From NCBI RefSeq assembly GCF_037975245.1, contig NC_092569.1, forward strand, positions 10,153,001 to 10,217,000: a stretch of DNA of 64,000 nt, in the 5' to 3' direction. The DNA is from Apostichopus japonicus. Lineage: Eukaryota; Echinodermata; Holothuroidea; Aspidochirotida; Stichopodidae. Positions 1 to 14,356 of this stretch are shown one piece after another. The notes below the pieces were generated by a model that was given only the letters and a program-made list of their open reading frames with translations, was not told the DNA's origin and made no database searches. The position numbers and the translations under genes are program-made. Each line of letters begins with the position of its first letter. The first letter of the stretch is position 1.

Positions 1-36
1 TAAATGCGGATATTACGCTTGTTTTCCAAATGGTTC

Positions 37-198
37 TTAGATTTTAGGCTGAGCAACAGCGAACTGGTAGGCCGGAGGGTCATCATTAACACTGCCAACG
101 TTGACTGGAGCTGGTTGCATTGCCATATTTACTACACCTGTATATGGACTTGCTCCATAAGCCTGCCCTGGTGGCATTGCGTGAGGTGGGTAAGTAAT
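37..198 (-). CDS. Copy A terminal coding exon (cytoplasmic tail with PPAY)
   Basis: 162 nt including the TAA at 37-39; [15 protein letters not shown] to VAQPKI. Acceptor TCCTTACAG. Contains DDPPAYQ. The 3' UTR runs off the left edge, so the poly(A) signal seen for B and C is outside the window. Confidence 0.83.
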   Translation of the reverse strand: MTYPPHAMPPGQAYGASPYTGVVNMAMQPAPVNVGSVNDDPPAYQFAVAQPKI

Positions 199-3100
199 CT
201 GTAAGGAAATTAAATTATTAAATTATCATTTAGGGAAACACACCTCAAAGGGAAACACACCCTCAAGAAACCGAGAAAAACAACAACAAACAACAGCCAC
301 ATCATTGAGTTTCAAAATTTGGGTGTATGAGGTCATCACTATTACACACAGAGTTTGAGATACATGAAACTTTTTAATGACCACTTTTATGTATTATACA
401 CTTTAATCATTCATTCAAACAATTCATTCCTATCTGGTATGAAACTTTCATATAATTGGGCATGTATACAATAGCCAAAATATGATGTAATAATTCATCA
501 ATGTTATAATTTGCATCACTTTTGCTAAGCTTTAAAAACCAGACACCGGAATAAAGCCGGTAATGAAAACAGCCAGTTTTGATCCATTGGCCTCTATTGT
601 GACCTTACGTGTTTTGCATTAATTAATGTTTTGGTTATTTGACCTCTGACGTTTGGCCATGGACGTCATAAATCACACAAATTTGACCTCTGATTACGTG
701 ATCTTTGGCATTATTGCGTTTTAAATGCGCAGAGTCTGATACACCTCATGGTTTGAGGGCTTCAGCAATTTTTTTTATATATTGGTATATAATTATCATG
801 GCCAAAATGGTTATTTGACTTTGACATCTGACCTACAATATGGCATAATAAGTCACATGACACACTACGTCCAATACGGAAGTACATACCTACAGTTTGA
901 TGTCTGTCGGGTTTACGGTTAAGGAGAATTGTACGGAACGCTTTTCGCATAAACTTGACGTGAATGTATGTATGTATGTATGTATATGTGATCTTCCCGC
1001 AAGCAGGAACTCGCGAAAGAAGCCATGGAGGCTTGTAGACTCGCAAGCTGACCGAAGCCATGTGAATCGTCACAAAATATGCAACATCACGTGAAAAACA
1101 CAGGGAAATCGCCAGCTTCCTGCTCATCGGTGTTGAGGTTTGGTAGACGTTTACAACAAAATTGCAGCTATAGTATATTTCTTGTATAGTACTCTGGTTT
1201 TGATGTCATTTTCATATTTGCAACTGTTATTAGTTCTAACCTTTACACCCCAAAAACCACCGAAACAGATCAAGTACTGCATCATACATGCGGGCTTTCT
1301 AATGTTAGGAGTGCAAGACCCAGTGTTACTGACACGTGTATACTTTGCAACGTACACTATTCGAATATGTTACATGAACTCACTGACTAACCTTCTTTAT
1401 TATGTTGTGTGTACATACTGATGGAGTGACGAATACTCTAAAGAACGGCAGCAAATTTTAAACGGAAAAAAACATCGTTCAGTATTTGAAACAACATAAA
1501 ATAGCTCATTAAATACTTATACAATCCCGTTGGCCTATACAGACTGATAGTTTGAGCTCTCATGATTGGCATGTTTGTTGTGGCATAAACATGAACTATA
1601 GTGCTGCAAGTTTAAGAGAAATCGATTACATGTCGCTTAGCAGTAAGGTTGGAAACTTACCACTTGCTGTTGTGGTACTCCATCTGAGAGAGCAATACAC
1701 GTGAAACTAGCCCCGATTATGCAAAACAAGAGTTGCAGTCCATACGAAAGGCAACTTATGATGAACAAGACGATTGGACCAACATACTAGTAAAATTGAG
1801 AAACGAAAAGGCAAATATGAACTTCTAGGCATGTATCAAACTGCAAACGTTTGTAATATGTAATCAACAGTTTCATCGTAAATCACACGGCGAACATATT
1901 TGGTCTTAGTTAACCTTTTTACCATACAAACGCCAGTGTTTGAGTTTAAGCATTAAATTTCACGTAATGCCTTATACATATCAACTTTCAGATGTTTCGT
2001 AACGATGCTTCACCATAATTTATGTTAACTTAGCGGAATGTGAACAATAAATACTATTTCTTTGTCATTATTGAACCATATATATCCGACAAATTCTCAT
2101 GCAAGAATGAACACAACTTTCTCTTTCCTTATAAAACGACCCGATGGCGTCGTGGAGGATCACTTTATACACTACATAGTATTACACATGCAAAATGATC
2201 TCAATGACAACCTTTTGTTTAAAACAAAAAGTGATGTTCCTATGTTTTTCATTTTTATAAATTATAAATCTTATTTTATTGGTCCTTACATAGTATCGAA
2301 ACCATGCAGCATAAGTCGCCTGATAACCACAGCATAACGCACATAGTAGTGTTGCAATTATGGCAAGAACCATAAAGGTTATGACCTGTGAAAAGAAAAA
2401 TAATATACGCAAAGACAATAATGATATTGTTGATCTTAGACCCGTGTTGACTTTTGCTCTGATAACTAATAATGTTTTAGCCTTGTGTTTGAATGCAAGA
2501 TACTTACGATTACTCCAAATAAGAAGTTACGAAGGAAACATTAAAATGTTTGCGAGGTAAGCTTTATATCAACTTTCCTAGGTATTTGCTATGGCAAGTG
2601 ATTATAGAGGTTAGATTGAGTGCTGCCTCCCACAATTGACGTCAATAATGAAATCAGTAAATAAGAGAGTGTTGCTGAATCTTCACATTCATCTTCATTC
2701 ATTTTATCATGTACCTCTCTATACTGTAATGTGCAACCATGCATATTGTACTATCAGTTGTAGCAATATACAAACAGACACGTCAAGGTATAACACCCAC
2801 AACATTATTGATGTAACGCTGTCATGTAATTCCAAATGTTCATAAAATTATGACCACATCTGGTAGCTAACAACGTATTGGTCATAGGTGAACACTTACC
2901 ATGCTTTTCTTTCGTGCACTGGCAAGTCCGAAAGATCCTGTTATTATGGCGAACTTTAAAGAGTGAAAATCATAAGAAACAAAAAAAAGTCAAATGGCAG
3001 TTATACTAAATTTTAACAATTGTTGGTCGATATGTAGGTGAAGCAAACCCATACTACCATAACTTCAGCCTCACAGAGCAGCAAAGCCCTACCCGAAACT

Positions 3101-3238
3101 GTGACACTTGAAAGATATCATCTCCATTATAAGACTGCAAGACTGCAGCAGGTGTTGTTAGGAGACAGTTTTGGCCATCATGTTTACTAAGGTGCATTTG
3201 CAGTTAGGGTAGGACATCGACCGTCTCAACTTCTGCCC

Positions 3239-3275
<37 letters not shown>

Positions 3276-3306
3276 CACCTCTCTCTCTCTCTCTCTCCCT
3301 CTCTCC

Positions 3307-3385
<79 letters not shown>

Positions 3386-3622
3386 CATATATATATAAAT
3401 ATATATATATATGTATATATATATATATTTATATATATATATATATATATATATACATACATATATCATTGAAAACGTAATGAGAATGAAAATTCAGAAC
3501 AGTGATAAACTTCCAGCCTCCACCGGGATTCGAGCCCGGGCCTCGAAAGAGATACTTTGAACAGACTTTTGTAAATAAAATGGAGGCAAAGGCAAATGAA
3601 TATAAATAATTGAAACCGTGAT

Positions 3623-3702
<80 letters not shown>

Positions 3703-6700
3703 GTATAAGGAGTAGCAGGAATTGAATCTATTTTATAGAGAAGAGTGACGGCATGGTTGTGAAGTCAAAGCGACTTACTGATTTCAGCTGGATTTAGCAG
3801 AACTTTTGGAAAAGAAAAGAAAATTTCTGGGAAATCAATACAGCAAAAGTCTGAAAGCCAGATGCGATTCTTACTTTCTTCATAACAATCCAGACGTGCT
3901 GCGAGACTCTGCTGCTCATGAAAGTTAGGAGGTGGTTCTTGAAAGGAACGCACTAACAGTAACTCACGATTTTGTTGCCTGCCTTATAATTGTAATTGTT
4001 AGGCAATACTGTACACTGTGTAATACTACACTGTAGGCTAGCCTAGTAGGAACGGCCTTTTGCCTGGTATCACACACGGTAACGCTTGGGACTCGGAACT
4101 TTAGCCTAACCGCAGCCTAGCCAAAAAGTTAATGTCTTAAGTAAATGGTTGCCATCAGTAGAGTAAATGTATGATCATGTGGCTATTCCCTATGCTAAAA
4201 TATCTTGCACTAGTTATGAATTAAAAGATTTTCTGAAGTGATCATAGTTGGCACTAAGAATAAAATTAAGAACTGACCAGAAGCTAAATTAATGTAACAG
4301 TAGCTCCCGCTTCCTGGAAATCTAGAGTCAACTATAGGGGATAACTTTGGTTTTTGCTACTTTTACCCTACAACTTGACTGTTTTCTTGTTTGTTCAAAC
4401 ATTATGAAGTCTTACAAGTGCTAGATTTTCTTGACATAGTATATACTACTATTTTTTTCAAATTTGATAATATCTTATAAATAACTGGGAATTAAAAGTA
4501 ACCAAAATTTCACCGCCAAGTCTCTTCCTGTAAAACCATGAAATGCTACTTACTTAGGCCTATGTGAGCATAAGTCAGTTTGTTAAACATGTGCAGCACT
4601 GCGAGTCTCGATCAACAGTCCTCAATATACAGATATATGGTTACAGGTGTTGAAGGCTGATGTATCTAGTCATACGATATAAGAGCATGGTATCAGCCAC
4701 TTCAAATAAAGGGTTTCTCAAATAGGTACCTTGAGCGACATCTCCCTCCTTACTTTATTAGGTCTGCTTGTACTAATCAAACCAAACCTGTGTTGAAAGC
4801 CATGTAAAGTCTTGAATTCTAAACCTTTCATATATAAGTGGATACATTATTTGCACAACGTATTAAGACACACTTTCCTAAAACGTTCTCCTTATCATGA
4901 GAAAAAAAAAACTGTTAAGTTTATTGGTTCCAGGCGATGAGTCATCCTACACCAGGCACAGTAAACCTTTACTGCGTTCCCTGTCACAGAAAGGGCAAAG
5001 ACAGCAGACAAGAAGTAGTCATGTGTCGCCAGAGATCATCATTTGTAAGCAAAGCGTCACAAAAGAGATCCGGGCCTTTGTTCATGATAAAGCATTTGCT
5101 AAATTTTGTGACTATGTTGTTGTAAAGAGTTTTCTTTTAACAGTCTATGTTATTTAGGCTGAAACTATGTGCGCAATTGTTTCCTAGCTTGAGTGGGGAG
5201 TGGAGGGGGTCAGCTGGAAAATGATCTTATTCCTTAATTGATTTCAGCAAAAATATGTACTATGTTTGTCGTGTGACTAAGTAACTTTCAGTATCTTTGA
5301 GGCATCAGCATCAGTGATGTGCAGCATTAAACAAATACAGTGATTGATCTTTGATCAAGTTCGTTGTGTATAATTGAGTCTCTGTATCTTTAGCTAACAA
5401 TGTTAACTTCCATATGTTTTCCCCTTGAGATGCATTCAAGAGATCATAGTGACATAGTGCATTTGAACTCAAGTCACTTCATGCACAGTGTGGGATACTG
5501 TGAGATAAGTACATGTGTACTGTATAATACCGTGCGTACTAAACTTATTGTATGGTTTAAGCTGGCAAATAAACTTTGAACTTTACTTTGAAGGGTCTAA
5601 ATTTAATTGAATGGTTATTAGGTGTGAGAAGGGGTTTACTGGGACATCCAGCCTCAAATAGCAAATACTGCTTGATGGTAGTCATCATCAACCCAGAGGA
5701 AGCGGGACAGCCAGACCAGTCTGTGTATCGTCACGGGTAATGTAGGAGCAGGTTTGTGGTAGAGTGTAAAGGCCTAATTATCTTACAGAACTAGTTAAAA
5801 TGTAAGAAGAGAGAGATTATAACTTAGGCTTTTGCATGGCAGATACTTGGATTTGAAGATTCATGTAATTGTGAAGCAATTCATTGGGCAATACCCCTCC
5901 CCACTACTACAAGCGTACTGGTTGCATGTCCCATTATAACTTGATCTGCGTCATATACCAGAGCCATTAAGTTGATTGTAAACTTTGTAATATACGTCTA
6001 GGACTAGGGAGGTTTTGTGCTGGCCATCGAGGCATATATTGGTGAAAGGCCCCTCTCTACAATTAAGAAAGTTTGGAAATATGCATGCACAGATTGCAAC
6101 AACTTTCCTGAAAATACTTTGTTTCCTTCAGCATTCCACAACTTTGAGGTAAAATATCAGTGCCACAATCGCCCCCCCTGGAAAAAAAAACATGCAAAGG
6201 TTTCCAAATCAAGGTCACAACTTATAGGAAACGTTTTGTATGGTTAGTAGGCCATACATCAGCCTACATGACCTGGAAATGTTTGACCATTGGGCTTGCC
6301 TGTCTCATGGTAACATTACGTTAAAAGATTGGGTAAAACTTTGGACATGGGAATACACCATCCCAAGGAATGAAATCTGAAATGTGTTGTCACGTGGTTC
6401 TCAACGTCTTTATTCGTTGAGGAATTGATATATGCGACAGTATTATCATCGGCTTCTGTCGTCATTCGCATGAGTCGACGGAGAAGTTATTAATTTTTAT
6501 GGTTTGGGACCACTTTCCATGTTTGCAAATATCTCTCAAAAGTAATATGACGGAAAGATGTTTTTATGTTAACAATGTAGCGTATTATTACCAATGTATG
6601 TACACTAATAACAATGTAGCGCTACGTACATATAGCACGTTCTCAACGCAGGGAGTACTCAATTCATGCTCAGATACCCGTAGTTGCCCTATCATAACAG

Positions 6701-8349
6701 AGTTTTCACGAAATTAAAACATTTTCTACTTTATGGTTCTCGTGACTGTTGGTTCGTAATGATATTTATTTTTGAAATATTTTTCACTTTCCTCTGACCG
6801 ATTCTTTAATAAATTCTTCAAGTTAAATGTGTCATGATTGTGAACTACCTGCCAGTGCTGGGACGTTAATATCAACGCACTGCAGTACTACAGTTATAAC
6901 AATATTTAAAGAGTTTCAAGAAATACGGCTTTTGATTCTATAAAATGATGTAACCGAAGTTTCATCGATGAGGATTAAATTAATGCTAGATTTAACCCAC
7001 GTCTGTCCTTCGGCCGTTTGATGAAAATGATAGCATATGGCTTGCCTAGGCTGCTTATAGCTAGTTTATATAGTTAGGTCTTTTTCGTAGTGACTATCTT
7101 TTAAGTTAAGTTTCAGTTTCCTTTATTCCAGTATAAATAGCAAATTTAATTTATAACTAAGAGAGTATAACAAGTTATGATACATAAATTACAACAAATG
7201 AAAAGCGATTAAAGGCAATATAGAAACCATTGAAAAGGTTAGTAACACAATCGACGGTGTTCAACATGTGAGTCAACTAGGAATAATAAGGAAATATCAC
7301 TTAAGATCATTCAAATCAAATCATTTAAAATACCGTTTTGAATAAATATAGATGCACTGTATACAAATGAAGTTTTGGAAATTTGAACCATATATTTTGA
7401 TTTTATTGCCTAATTTTGTAAATTATAGTTAGTTTGTAGACAAAGATATTCCATGCATAACATATCTAATTTTAGCTGAACAGTATACGCAAATTAAAGT
7501 ACATTAAACAAGTAATATGAGAAGTACAACATTAATAACTTCAGCCTTTGTCATTTTGTGAGTTATCATAATTAAATAACATCGAAGCCCTGATAGTTAC
7601 AGATTGTCTTGTAAACGAATGTTGATCGGCACTATTTTATCATAGACTGTACGCTAAACTTAGAATGAGATAACAAACAAATGTGTAACTTAAACGAATG
7701 GGAACTTCCCTTACATATTTTTTTAAATAGTTTTCTTATCATTTTAGTGGCATTCATTAGTAGTACTTATGGTTAAATGATGTAATAAAATTAATTTATA
7801 TTTAATACCATATAAGTATGTACCCTAAATGATTGTAATATGAGGATGTTTCATGTTCCATTAAATATTTTTTATTGCTGCCCACAGAATTTTTCTTCCC
7901 AGTGGAATTGAACATCGTCGTACAGTTTACAGTAAACAGCGTCGTACAAGTGAACTCAACTAAAACATATTCAACTCATTTCGTTGGGATAAAAGCTGTT
8001 ATAAAGAATCTTACAATTATCAAAAATTAAAATACTTAATACAAACTAAGAATATTGGCGGTAAACCGAAGAAACGAGTTACTTGAATTAGGTGATATTT
8101 TAAAAGTGCACTTACCACACCATTCCAGATTCCCCAGTGACCATAATGCAAACCGTAGGGCCGCAAAACAATTACTAAACAAATGGAGAAAACAATTTGA
8201 GCACAGCCACAAGCAATAATTAAGCTTCCCATAACACGGCGAGGTCCTGATCCTTTAAGGTTACCAACATTTTGAGGGACCTGTTGTTGTACCATGACAA
8301 CGGGTTGATGATTCAAAGGAAAGCCTTGTTGATTGGGTAATTGAGCCAT
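37..8349 (-). CDS. MS4A/CD20-like four-pass membrane protein, copy A (five coding exons)
   Basis: Minus-strand join 8349-8116, 2953-2900, 2385-2290, 1786-1661, 198-37 gives 223 residues with no internal stop; every donor is GT and every acceptor AG. The cytoplasmic N-terminus is Pro/Gln-rich (about residues 1-38). TM1 is about 40-63 ([11 protein letters not shown]), TM2 about 75-92 after the conserved GHWGIWNGV / [10 protein letters not shown] junction, TM3 about 97-118 ([13 protein letters not shown]), TM4 about 131-160 ([15 protein letters not shown]). The tail is Pro-rich and carries PPAY at about 211-214, a WW-domain ligand type. Family knowledge: MS4A proteins have four helices, cytoplasmic termini and a G-x-W-x-G segment before TM2, and act in plasma-membrane signalling or receptor complexes; the function of this copy cannot be told from sequence. 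The start is chosen because the ATG lies 18 nt inside an exon opened by a TTTACATAG acceptor shared by all copies. The fold assignment is strong; membership of MS4A rather than a sister four-pass family is inference. Confidence 0.8.
199..1660. other. Copy A intron between exons 4 and 5
   Basis: Noncoding; about 540-1420 aligns with about 50780-52500 in copy C. The short ORFs here (for example 762-1127) are not conserved. A partial SINE lies at 963-1060. Copy B has lost about 1.1 kb of this intron. Confidence 0.6.
963..1060 (-). mobile_element. Partial SINE, 3' half (same family as 46947-47190)
   Basis: Read on the minus strand: GGTCAGCTTGCG, then CGCGAGTTCCTGCTTGC, then a (ATAC)n tail. This matches the 3' body and tail of the full SINE at 46947-47190. 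The tRNA-like head is absent, as in a 5'-truncated insertion. Confidence 0.6.
1661..1786 (-). CDS. Copy A coding exon 4 (TM4)
   Basis: 126 nt, 42 codons, [16 protein letters not shown] through [16 protein letters not shown]. Acceptor TTTTACTAG, donor GTAAGTTTCC. Nearly identical to copy B exon 4, including the adjoining intron. Confidence 0.83.
2290..2385 (-). CDS. Copy A coding exon 3 (TM3 and second outer loop)
   Basis: 96 nt, 32 codons, [19 protein letters not shown] then the loop [13 protein letters not shown]. Acceptor TTTTCACAG, donor GTAAGGACC. The loop half differs between copies in length and sequence. Confidence 0.83.
2386..2899. other. Copy A intron between exons 2 and 3
   Basis: Noncoding, aligns closely with 25442-25948 in copy B and loosely with 54771-55391 in copy C. 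No other feature seen. Confidence 0.55.
2900..2953 (-). CDS. Copy A coding exon 2 (TM2 micro-exon)
   Basis: 54 nt, 18 codons, [18 protein letters not shown]. Donor GTAAGTG. The acceptor is TTTAAAG, weaker than the TTTACAG of copy C. Identified by conservation in three paralogous positions and by continuing the TM2 reading of exon 1. Confidence 0.82.
3241..3471. repeat. (AT)n / (CT)n compound microsatellite
   Basis: AT tract, then CT/CCCT tract about 3273-3320, then several AT tracts broken by single GT, AC or AA steps. It forms the 3' tail side of the adjacent minus-strand SINE, as at 26302-26382. Confidence 0.9.
3472..3545 (-). mobile_element. tRNA-derived SINE fragment with box B and (TA)n tail
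   Basis: On the minus strand it reads GGCTCGAATCCCGG (box B-like T-arm at about 3523-3540), then GTGGAGGCTGGAAG and a body that ends directly in the AT microsatellite. The same body and tail recur at 26383-26488, where the head with box A is retained but box B is damaged. Confidence 0.6.
3627..3700. repeat. (AT)n microsatellite
   Basis: About 74 bp of almost pure AT/TA dinucleotides. Confidence 0.9.
3701..8115. other. Copy A large intron, 3' part
   Basis: No convincing exon seen. About 3770-7000 aligns with 37430-41000 and about 7000-8115 with 41090-42276 and 57960-58659, so this is ancestral intron sequence shared by the tandem blocks. Short ORFs at 4897-5157 and 6017-6247 recur in copy B but change frame or lose their start, as noncoding sequence would. 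Confidence 0.55.
8116..8349 (-). CDS. Copy A coding exon 1 (N-terminus, TM1)
   Basis: 234 nt, 78 codons, [10 protein letters not shown] to GHWGIWNGV, followed by donor GTAAGTGC. The exon extends 18 nt upstream to 8367 as 5' UTR, where the acceptor CATAG sits. The same exon occurs at 42277-42510 and 58660-58893. Confidence 0.85.
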
Positions 8350-8623
8350 GTTCGTGGTACAACCGTTCTATGTAAAGAAAGATAATCAGTCACTGAATCA
8401 AATTTTGAAATATCATGGACATTTAAAAGTCATTTGTCGTACATGTTTAACTTTCCAATGTATTTCTAAACACATCCAATGCAGCTTACGCTTAGTAATA
8501 CTACAATACTAAACCTTGGGCACAGTTTCCACAAGGATTCGACTGGCCAACGTTCCATGCATGAGAGTTGAGGTTCTCCTTATGCTGACATTCATACTGC
8601 AATATATTGTACCGTGTTTCGTA

Positions 8624-9665
<1,042 letters not shown>

Positions 9666-11120
9666 CTCTCGGGGGTAAAATACTGTTGCTGGCTGCACCG
9701 GTGTCGATCATTGCTTGTTTTATACCCCAGGTGCTTTATCCTGCGATAAACGCATGTTAGACCGTTGATTAACCCCTCATTAGTATACTCTATGCTGTCA
9801 TCGAAGGCCATCAAAACAATACAGTTTTGATTTCATTGCGTAATCTAATACTTAAATACTGTATATTTTAACGATGTTTATTATTTACACCTTTTCAGCA
9901 GTTTCTGAAAAGCGAGAAACCTATTTCAGGTATTTGAACTTGAATTTAAAGTACCTGAACTAGAATTTTCAGAAATCTCCAATTCAATTTCAGCTTTCTC
10001 AATATCCATTTAAACTTTCTCGAACTCATTTCCATACTTCAAATTCAATTTGGGAAATCTGAATAGAAATTCAGATATCTCGAATGCACCGTGACATTCT
10101 CCCATTCAATTTGAAATATCTGAAATAAGGCACAGTTTTCGATACTTGGTTTGCATGAACCTCAGATCCAGTAGGCTTACACTTAAAGAGAAGTTCTTGA
10201 CTGAACTTGTGAACTATTCGGATTAAAGTGAGCACAGCACTGTCTATCCATACCTAGTTACCAGAGTTACAACTGACAATCAGTTTGTCACACGCGCGTT
10301 ATGGCCTCACTGCTGATTTCCTTTTTACTTTGAACATTGAACTATAACTTTTTGACGTAATCACTTACGGAGGTATTTCGTTCAATAACCAAGCATGGGC
10401 CAAATACCTTTCTAATCCACAAAAGTTACCTACTTGTGATAAAATGTGGGCTATTTGCGCAGAATTTACATTAGTCAATATTTTTCAAGCGCGATATAGT
10501 ACTGTTTATTCCATCTTTCAATTTCATCTGTTCACTTCATCTGTTGATCAGTAACTAATGCATATATTTCAGATTGGATTATTGTTCATTAAACACTGGA
10601 TTGTTTCTTACAAAACAGATTGTACACTTAAATATGCTGCCAGTAAATATGCTTTTAGTAACTTTGGTAAGTTGCTGAACAGTCATTCCACATTTTCAAG
10701 TATAACTCTCCCTGTGATATTTGTGCAAGGAGTTGCAGATCGAGTCCTGTATTATTGTGTACTTCAACATTTAGATCGTATAAAATGGTTGGAGATCGAC
10801 ATGCTTGTATTGAGTTGTGCTCTTTTTGGTCAAAACTGTAAGAACTTAACACATCGTCCCAAGTGTATAGATGTCGGCAACTGGTCACTGGAACAACAAT
10901 ACAGATAAATTTCACTGAAGCAGTTGATTGTTGCTTCCAGGAACCCATAAACATTGTTTTAGTAATCGACGTTTGAAGGATTAGTAAGCCTGTTTAGAGT
11001 TAAATTAATAATTCTTATTGCCCAATTGACTGATATTTTACACTTACGATAACAAATCGCATTATTACAAGCCCGTTTTGAACGATGTGTTGTTCTTTTT
11101 TAGTGCCAAACAATCAACTC
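9666..11120. other. Copy A first intron, conserved part
   Basis: Aligns with 42800-44255 and partly with 59125-60175. Contains a run of loosely repeated TCAGATTTCT/TTTCAGAAATC-like words at about 9895-10140. The ORFs at 10558-10908 and 10655-10954 are disrupted in both paralogous blocks, so no gene is called. Confidence 0.5.
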
Positions 11121-11184
11121 GAATAGTCCATCGGGGCAGGCTCGATATCGTTCATTGTCGTTGCACATATTTAGTACCAAGGTT

Positions 11185-12524
11185 TGATCACATATTATGG
11201 TGTGTTTTCATATGCTTATTACAATTCTCGATGTTGGATGGTTCGGGAAGTGTTATCTTAAGAGTAAACAGCAGTTTAAAACGGACTCATTTAGTCCGCT
11301 TTGCGTTGTTAGGACTTCTCCGATCGCAGCGATTTTTTCACTCAAGAGCCAATCAAAATCCTTATTGTGTGGCATGTGATATGTCAGCTGATACAGAAAC
11401 TGCTCGGCTCGGCGTGATGTTTATGCACAGACTGTGTGTATGTAACGTTTGTACGTGTTTACAACTAGTCTGCATAACGTACTGCATTACAAGAGAACGA
11501 TGGGCTGAAAGTCTACCGAAATTTACAGCCAACAGTTGGCAAACCGACGTCAAATGTGCCGAGATATGAAGCAGTATTGAGGGTGGCAAATTTTCATACC
11601 TAGAAGGTGCTTCCATGATTCAGTACACGAACGATGAAGGTAATTCAAGGCCTGTTACTAATACTCATGTAAGAGCATTACTGTGACAAGAAAACTTCCT
11701 GAAGTGATACGAATGGCAACTATGAAAATTTAGGACAAGGCTCTTCAATACTATACTATTACTAGTTTGCCTTAGTCTAGAAGTGATTAACGTAGCAACC
11801 ATGAAGGATAGATCGACGGCTACTATATACTGGTATCTGTTATATTTATTTCATATTTTATTTGTCATGAAACAAAGAAATGAAATTAACACCAGTGTAG
11901 GTTCGATAGGCAGACTAACGTTAGGCCTATCAATATTCAATGTCAGCCTGGGGCTATGGTCAAGCCTCTAGTTTTGGATTAATTTATCAAAACAGGGCCT
12001 AACTAAGCCCAGAGCATGTCTCCATGGCTGCTGGTAGTACTGGCACACACACAAACAAATGTAGCGTGTAATGTAGCTTATATACAGGCCACTAAGTAAA
12101 TAGGCCTAGACAATGCTACAGCGAGTTGGCATATGTAAGTTTCCAGCTAATTTAGCATCAGCATGGCACTCGATTTAGTTGCACCTATAGTCTTATTACA
12201 GCTCTTTAAAAATTTGGAAAAAAATATTTTATATCAAAGCATCTTGCTTGGTTTATTTTACTTTGATGCATGTATGGAGAGGCCTTCTTTTAGTATGGGA
12301 AATCCGGTCAAGTAGCGTTGCATGTGTTCTCAAACCTTTCTAGTGTGTGGGTTTGTAACTATACCCTACGAAGCTCATGGCTCCAGACTTACACTGAAAT
12401 AAATGGAGGCTTATTAGTCAGTTGAGTTCCAGTGTAGACAATTAATGTGAACCACAGTGTGATCAACAGGACAATTCAAAATACTGTATCAACCAAACAA
12501 TTTTTTTTTTATTTGTTGCAGATG
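11185..12524. other. Left interior of the 4-kb element
   Basis: No protein domain recognised. The 163-aa open frame at 11078-11569 starts outside the element and crosses the left TIR, so it cannot be a native gene of either. Confidence 0.4.
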
Positions 12525-12842
12525 AAAGTGCAGGCCCATCGGCGCCAAAGACAAGGATATTTGCGGTGCTCCCTCTACAGAGATTTCTCTGGCACAATCA
12601 GGACTCAAGTTTTCAAAAGGAAGAAGATCTGTTAGCGGGCAGACAGAGCAGCTGTCACAGTGTTTGACACGAGATGCTGAGAAACTGCTCAAAAAAGCTG
12701 CTGTGATGAAAGGATGACAGTGCTATTGCCCAAGACATTCTGACTTCACATAACAGAAGAAGACTACTTCTTCCTAAGCAAGTGGCTTTGGGTGTTGGTC
12801 ATGTTGATAGTGACGAGGAAGTCATATCACTCAGAAAGGATT
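12525..12842 (+). pseudogene. Broken coding-like segment inside the 4-kb element, unidentified
   Basis: Following TTTATTTGTTGCAG (acceptor-like), a frame with coding-like composition reads ESAGPSAPKT and then, after shifts, TEISLAQSGLKFSKGRRS, QLSQCLTRDAEKLLKKAAVM and DSAIAQDILTSHNRRRL. At least two frameshifts and a TGA are present. It could be part of the element's own lost protein or an exon taken from a host gene. I do not recognise the family. Confidence 0.35.
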
Positions 12843-14356
12843 GTTTGTGTAACCAAAGCATAACCTGGTCAATGTTTTGTTGGTGTTTATGTTGATCATT
12901 TTCTTTCATTTTCCAATTTTGTTTAATTCATTTGATCTTTTCCGTTCTTTTTCTTATTTTGTTTTATTCATTTGACAATGAATAACTTACTTTAATAGAT
13001 TGAGGAGTTCCCTAAAGTTTCACTTTTATGCTACTACTACAGGGCAACAGTTTGTGGTCACGTGGCCCTGTGTGACCTTTGTCATTTTTGAACATAGTTA
13101 TTGTTTTGTGTGGCCCTTGTTTTCTAGGAATACATGTAATGGCTCCAAGCCTCTATCACTTTTGAGAGCTGTAGGAGAAATAGACAGTTTAATAGCTATT
13201 TTGTTTTGGTAGGAATATTCTTGGTGATGGATGTGTAACAACAAATTTATTTAAGGACACTGTTGAGACCCATTTATAAGGTTAGACTGGGGTTAAGTAA
13301 TGTGCCTGGTAATTATTTAGTAACTTAATTGACAGCTGATAGGTCAATGGGCCCAGATACCAGGGAGTGAAGAGCAAGCTGGTCAAGAGCCGTTCAGTGA
13401 GCAAACCTATCTCAGAGACTTCCCCCAACAGAGTGAACCTGCATCTGATCGAAGTAACCCAAGGAAGTAATTCTATTTGCGACTTTTTAGTTGGTTGACC
13501 CGCGCCGCGATTGTGTTCTAACTTAGAACTTTTAGTCAGTTTATTTTGAAATAAGTTCAGTGGATTTCTTGTTAGACGTAACAGCTCTGATAAGATCTGT
13601 TAGTTACCCATTTATATCATTTAAATTTTTCTTTAAGTTTAAGTGACCCCATTGTTTTTAATACAAGATTCATGTGCATAGTAAACCTACTATTTTTCCT
13701 TATGTTTACTTTTGTGTGAGCGTTACGCCTTTTCAAGTTGTCCCAAGATCTCAGAGTCATCCGGTCCTTCTCTCATGGGAAGGTGCTACTTGTAATTTTC
13801 CCAAACCTAAAAACATATATTTTTGCCTGGTCACTGCGTTTTTGACCAGCTACATTTGCGTTAAAGGTGAGTCTCGAGGCAGACTTCAGGAGACGGACAG
13901 TGTTTAAAAATGCATTTGTTCAAATTATATTTAACACAACATAATTTGTTGTTTTCGAAAAATAACACTGCTTTAATAATCCAACAACTCTTAAAATATT
14001 CTGCGGACATTCCTCTATTACTTCAGCCAACACATCCTGGTTCTTAATACTGTGTTTAATTATTTTATCATCTTGCTGTGACAAGGAACTGCTCTGTTTA
14101 ATTGTCGTACAGCAAAACGTATAAGAATGACGTTATTTGTTTATTGTTAACTCTTTACATAACACCTCTCTTAGCACCCAACAACTGTTAAAATGTTCTT
14201 CAGACGTTCCTATATAGCTTTCAAGCAACATTACCTGGTCCTAAGTACTGTTAGTGCAAGAACATTTAAATTATGTTATCATCTTGCTGTGACAAGAAAC
14301 TGCTCAATTTTCATTATCTTACAACGTATAAGTGCAAAACCATTTAAATGCCATTT

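Noticed and set aside
4897-5157. Cys-containing ORF ([10 protein letters not shown]) present again at 38927-39157
   Set aside because: Faint resemblance to a piggyBac-type cysteine tail, but no transposase core, two competing frames, and start changes between copies; not supported.
10558-10954. Overlapping 116- and 99-aa frames
   Set aside because: Both are broken by indels in the paralogous stretches at 43690 and 59610.
11078-11569. 163-aa open frame
   Set aside because: Begins outside the 4-kb element and crosses its TIR, so it is a chance frame made by the insertion.
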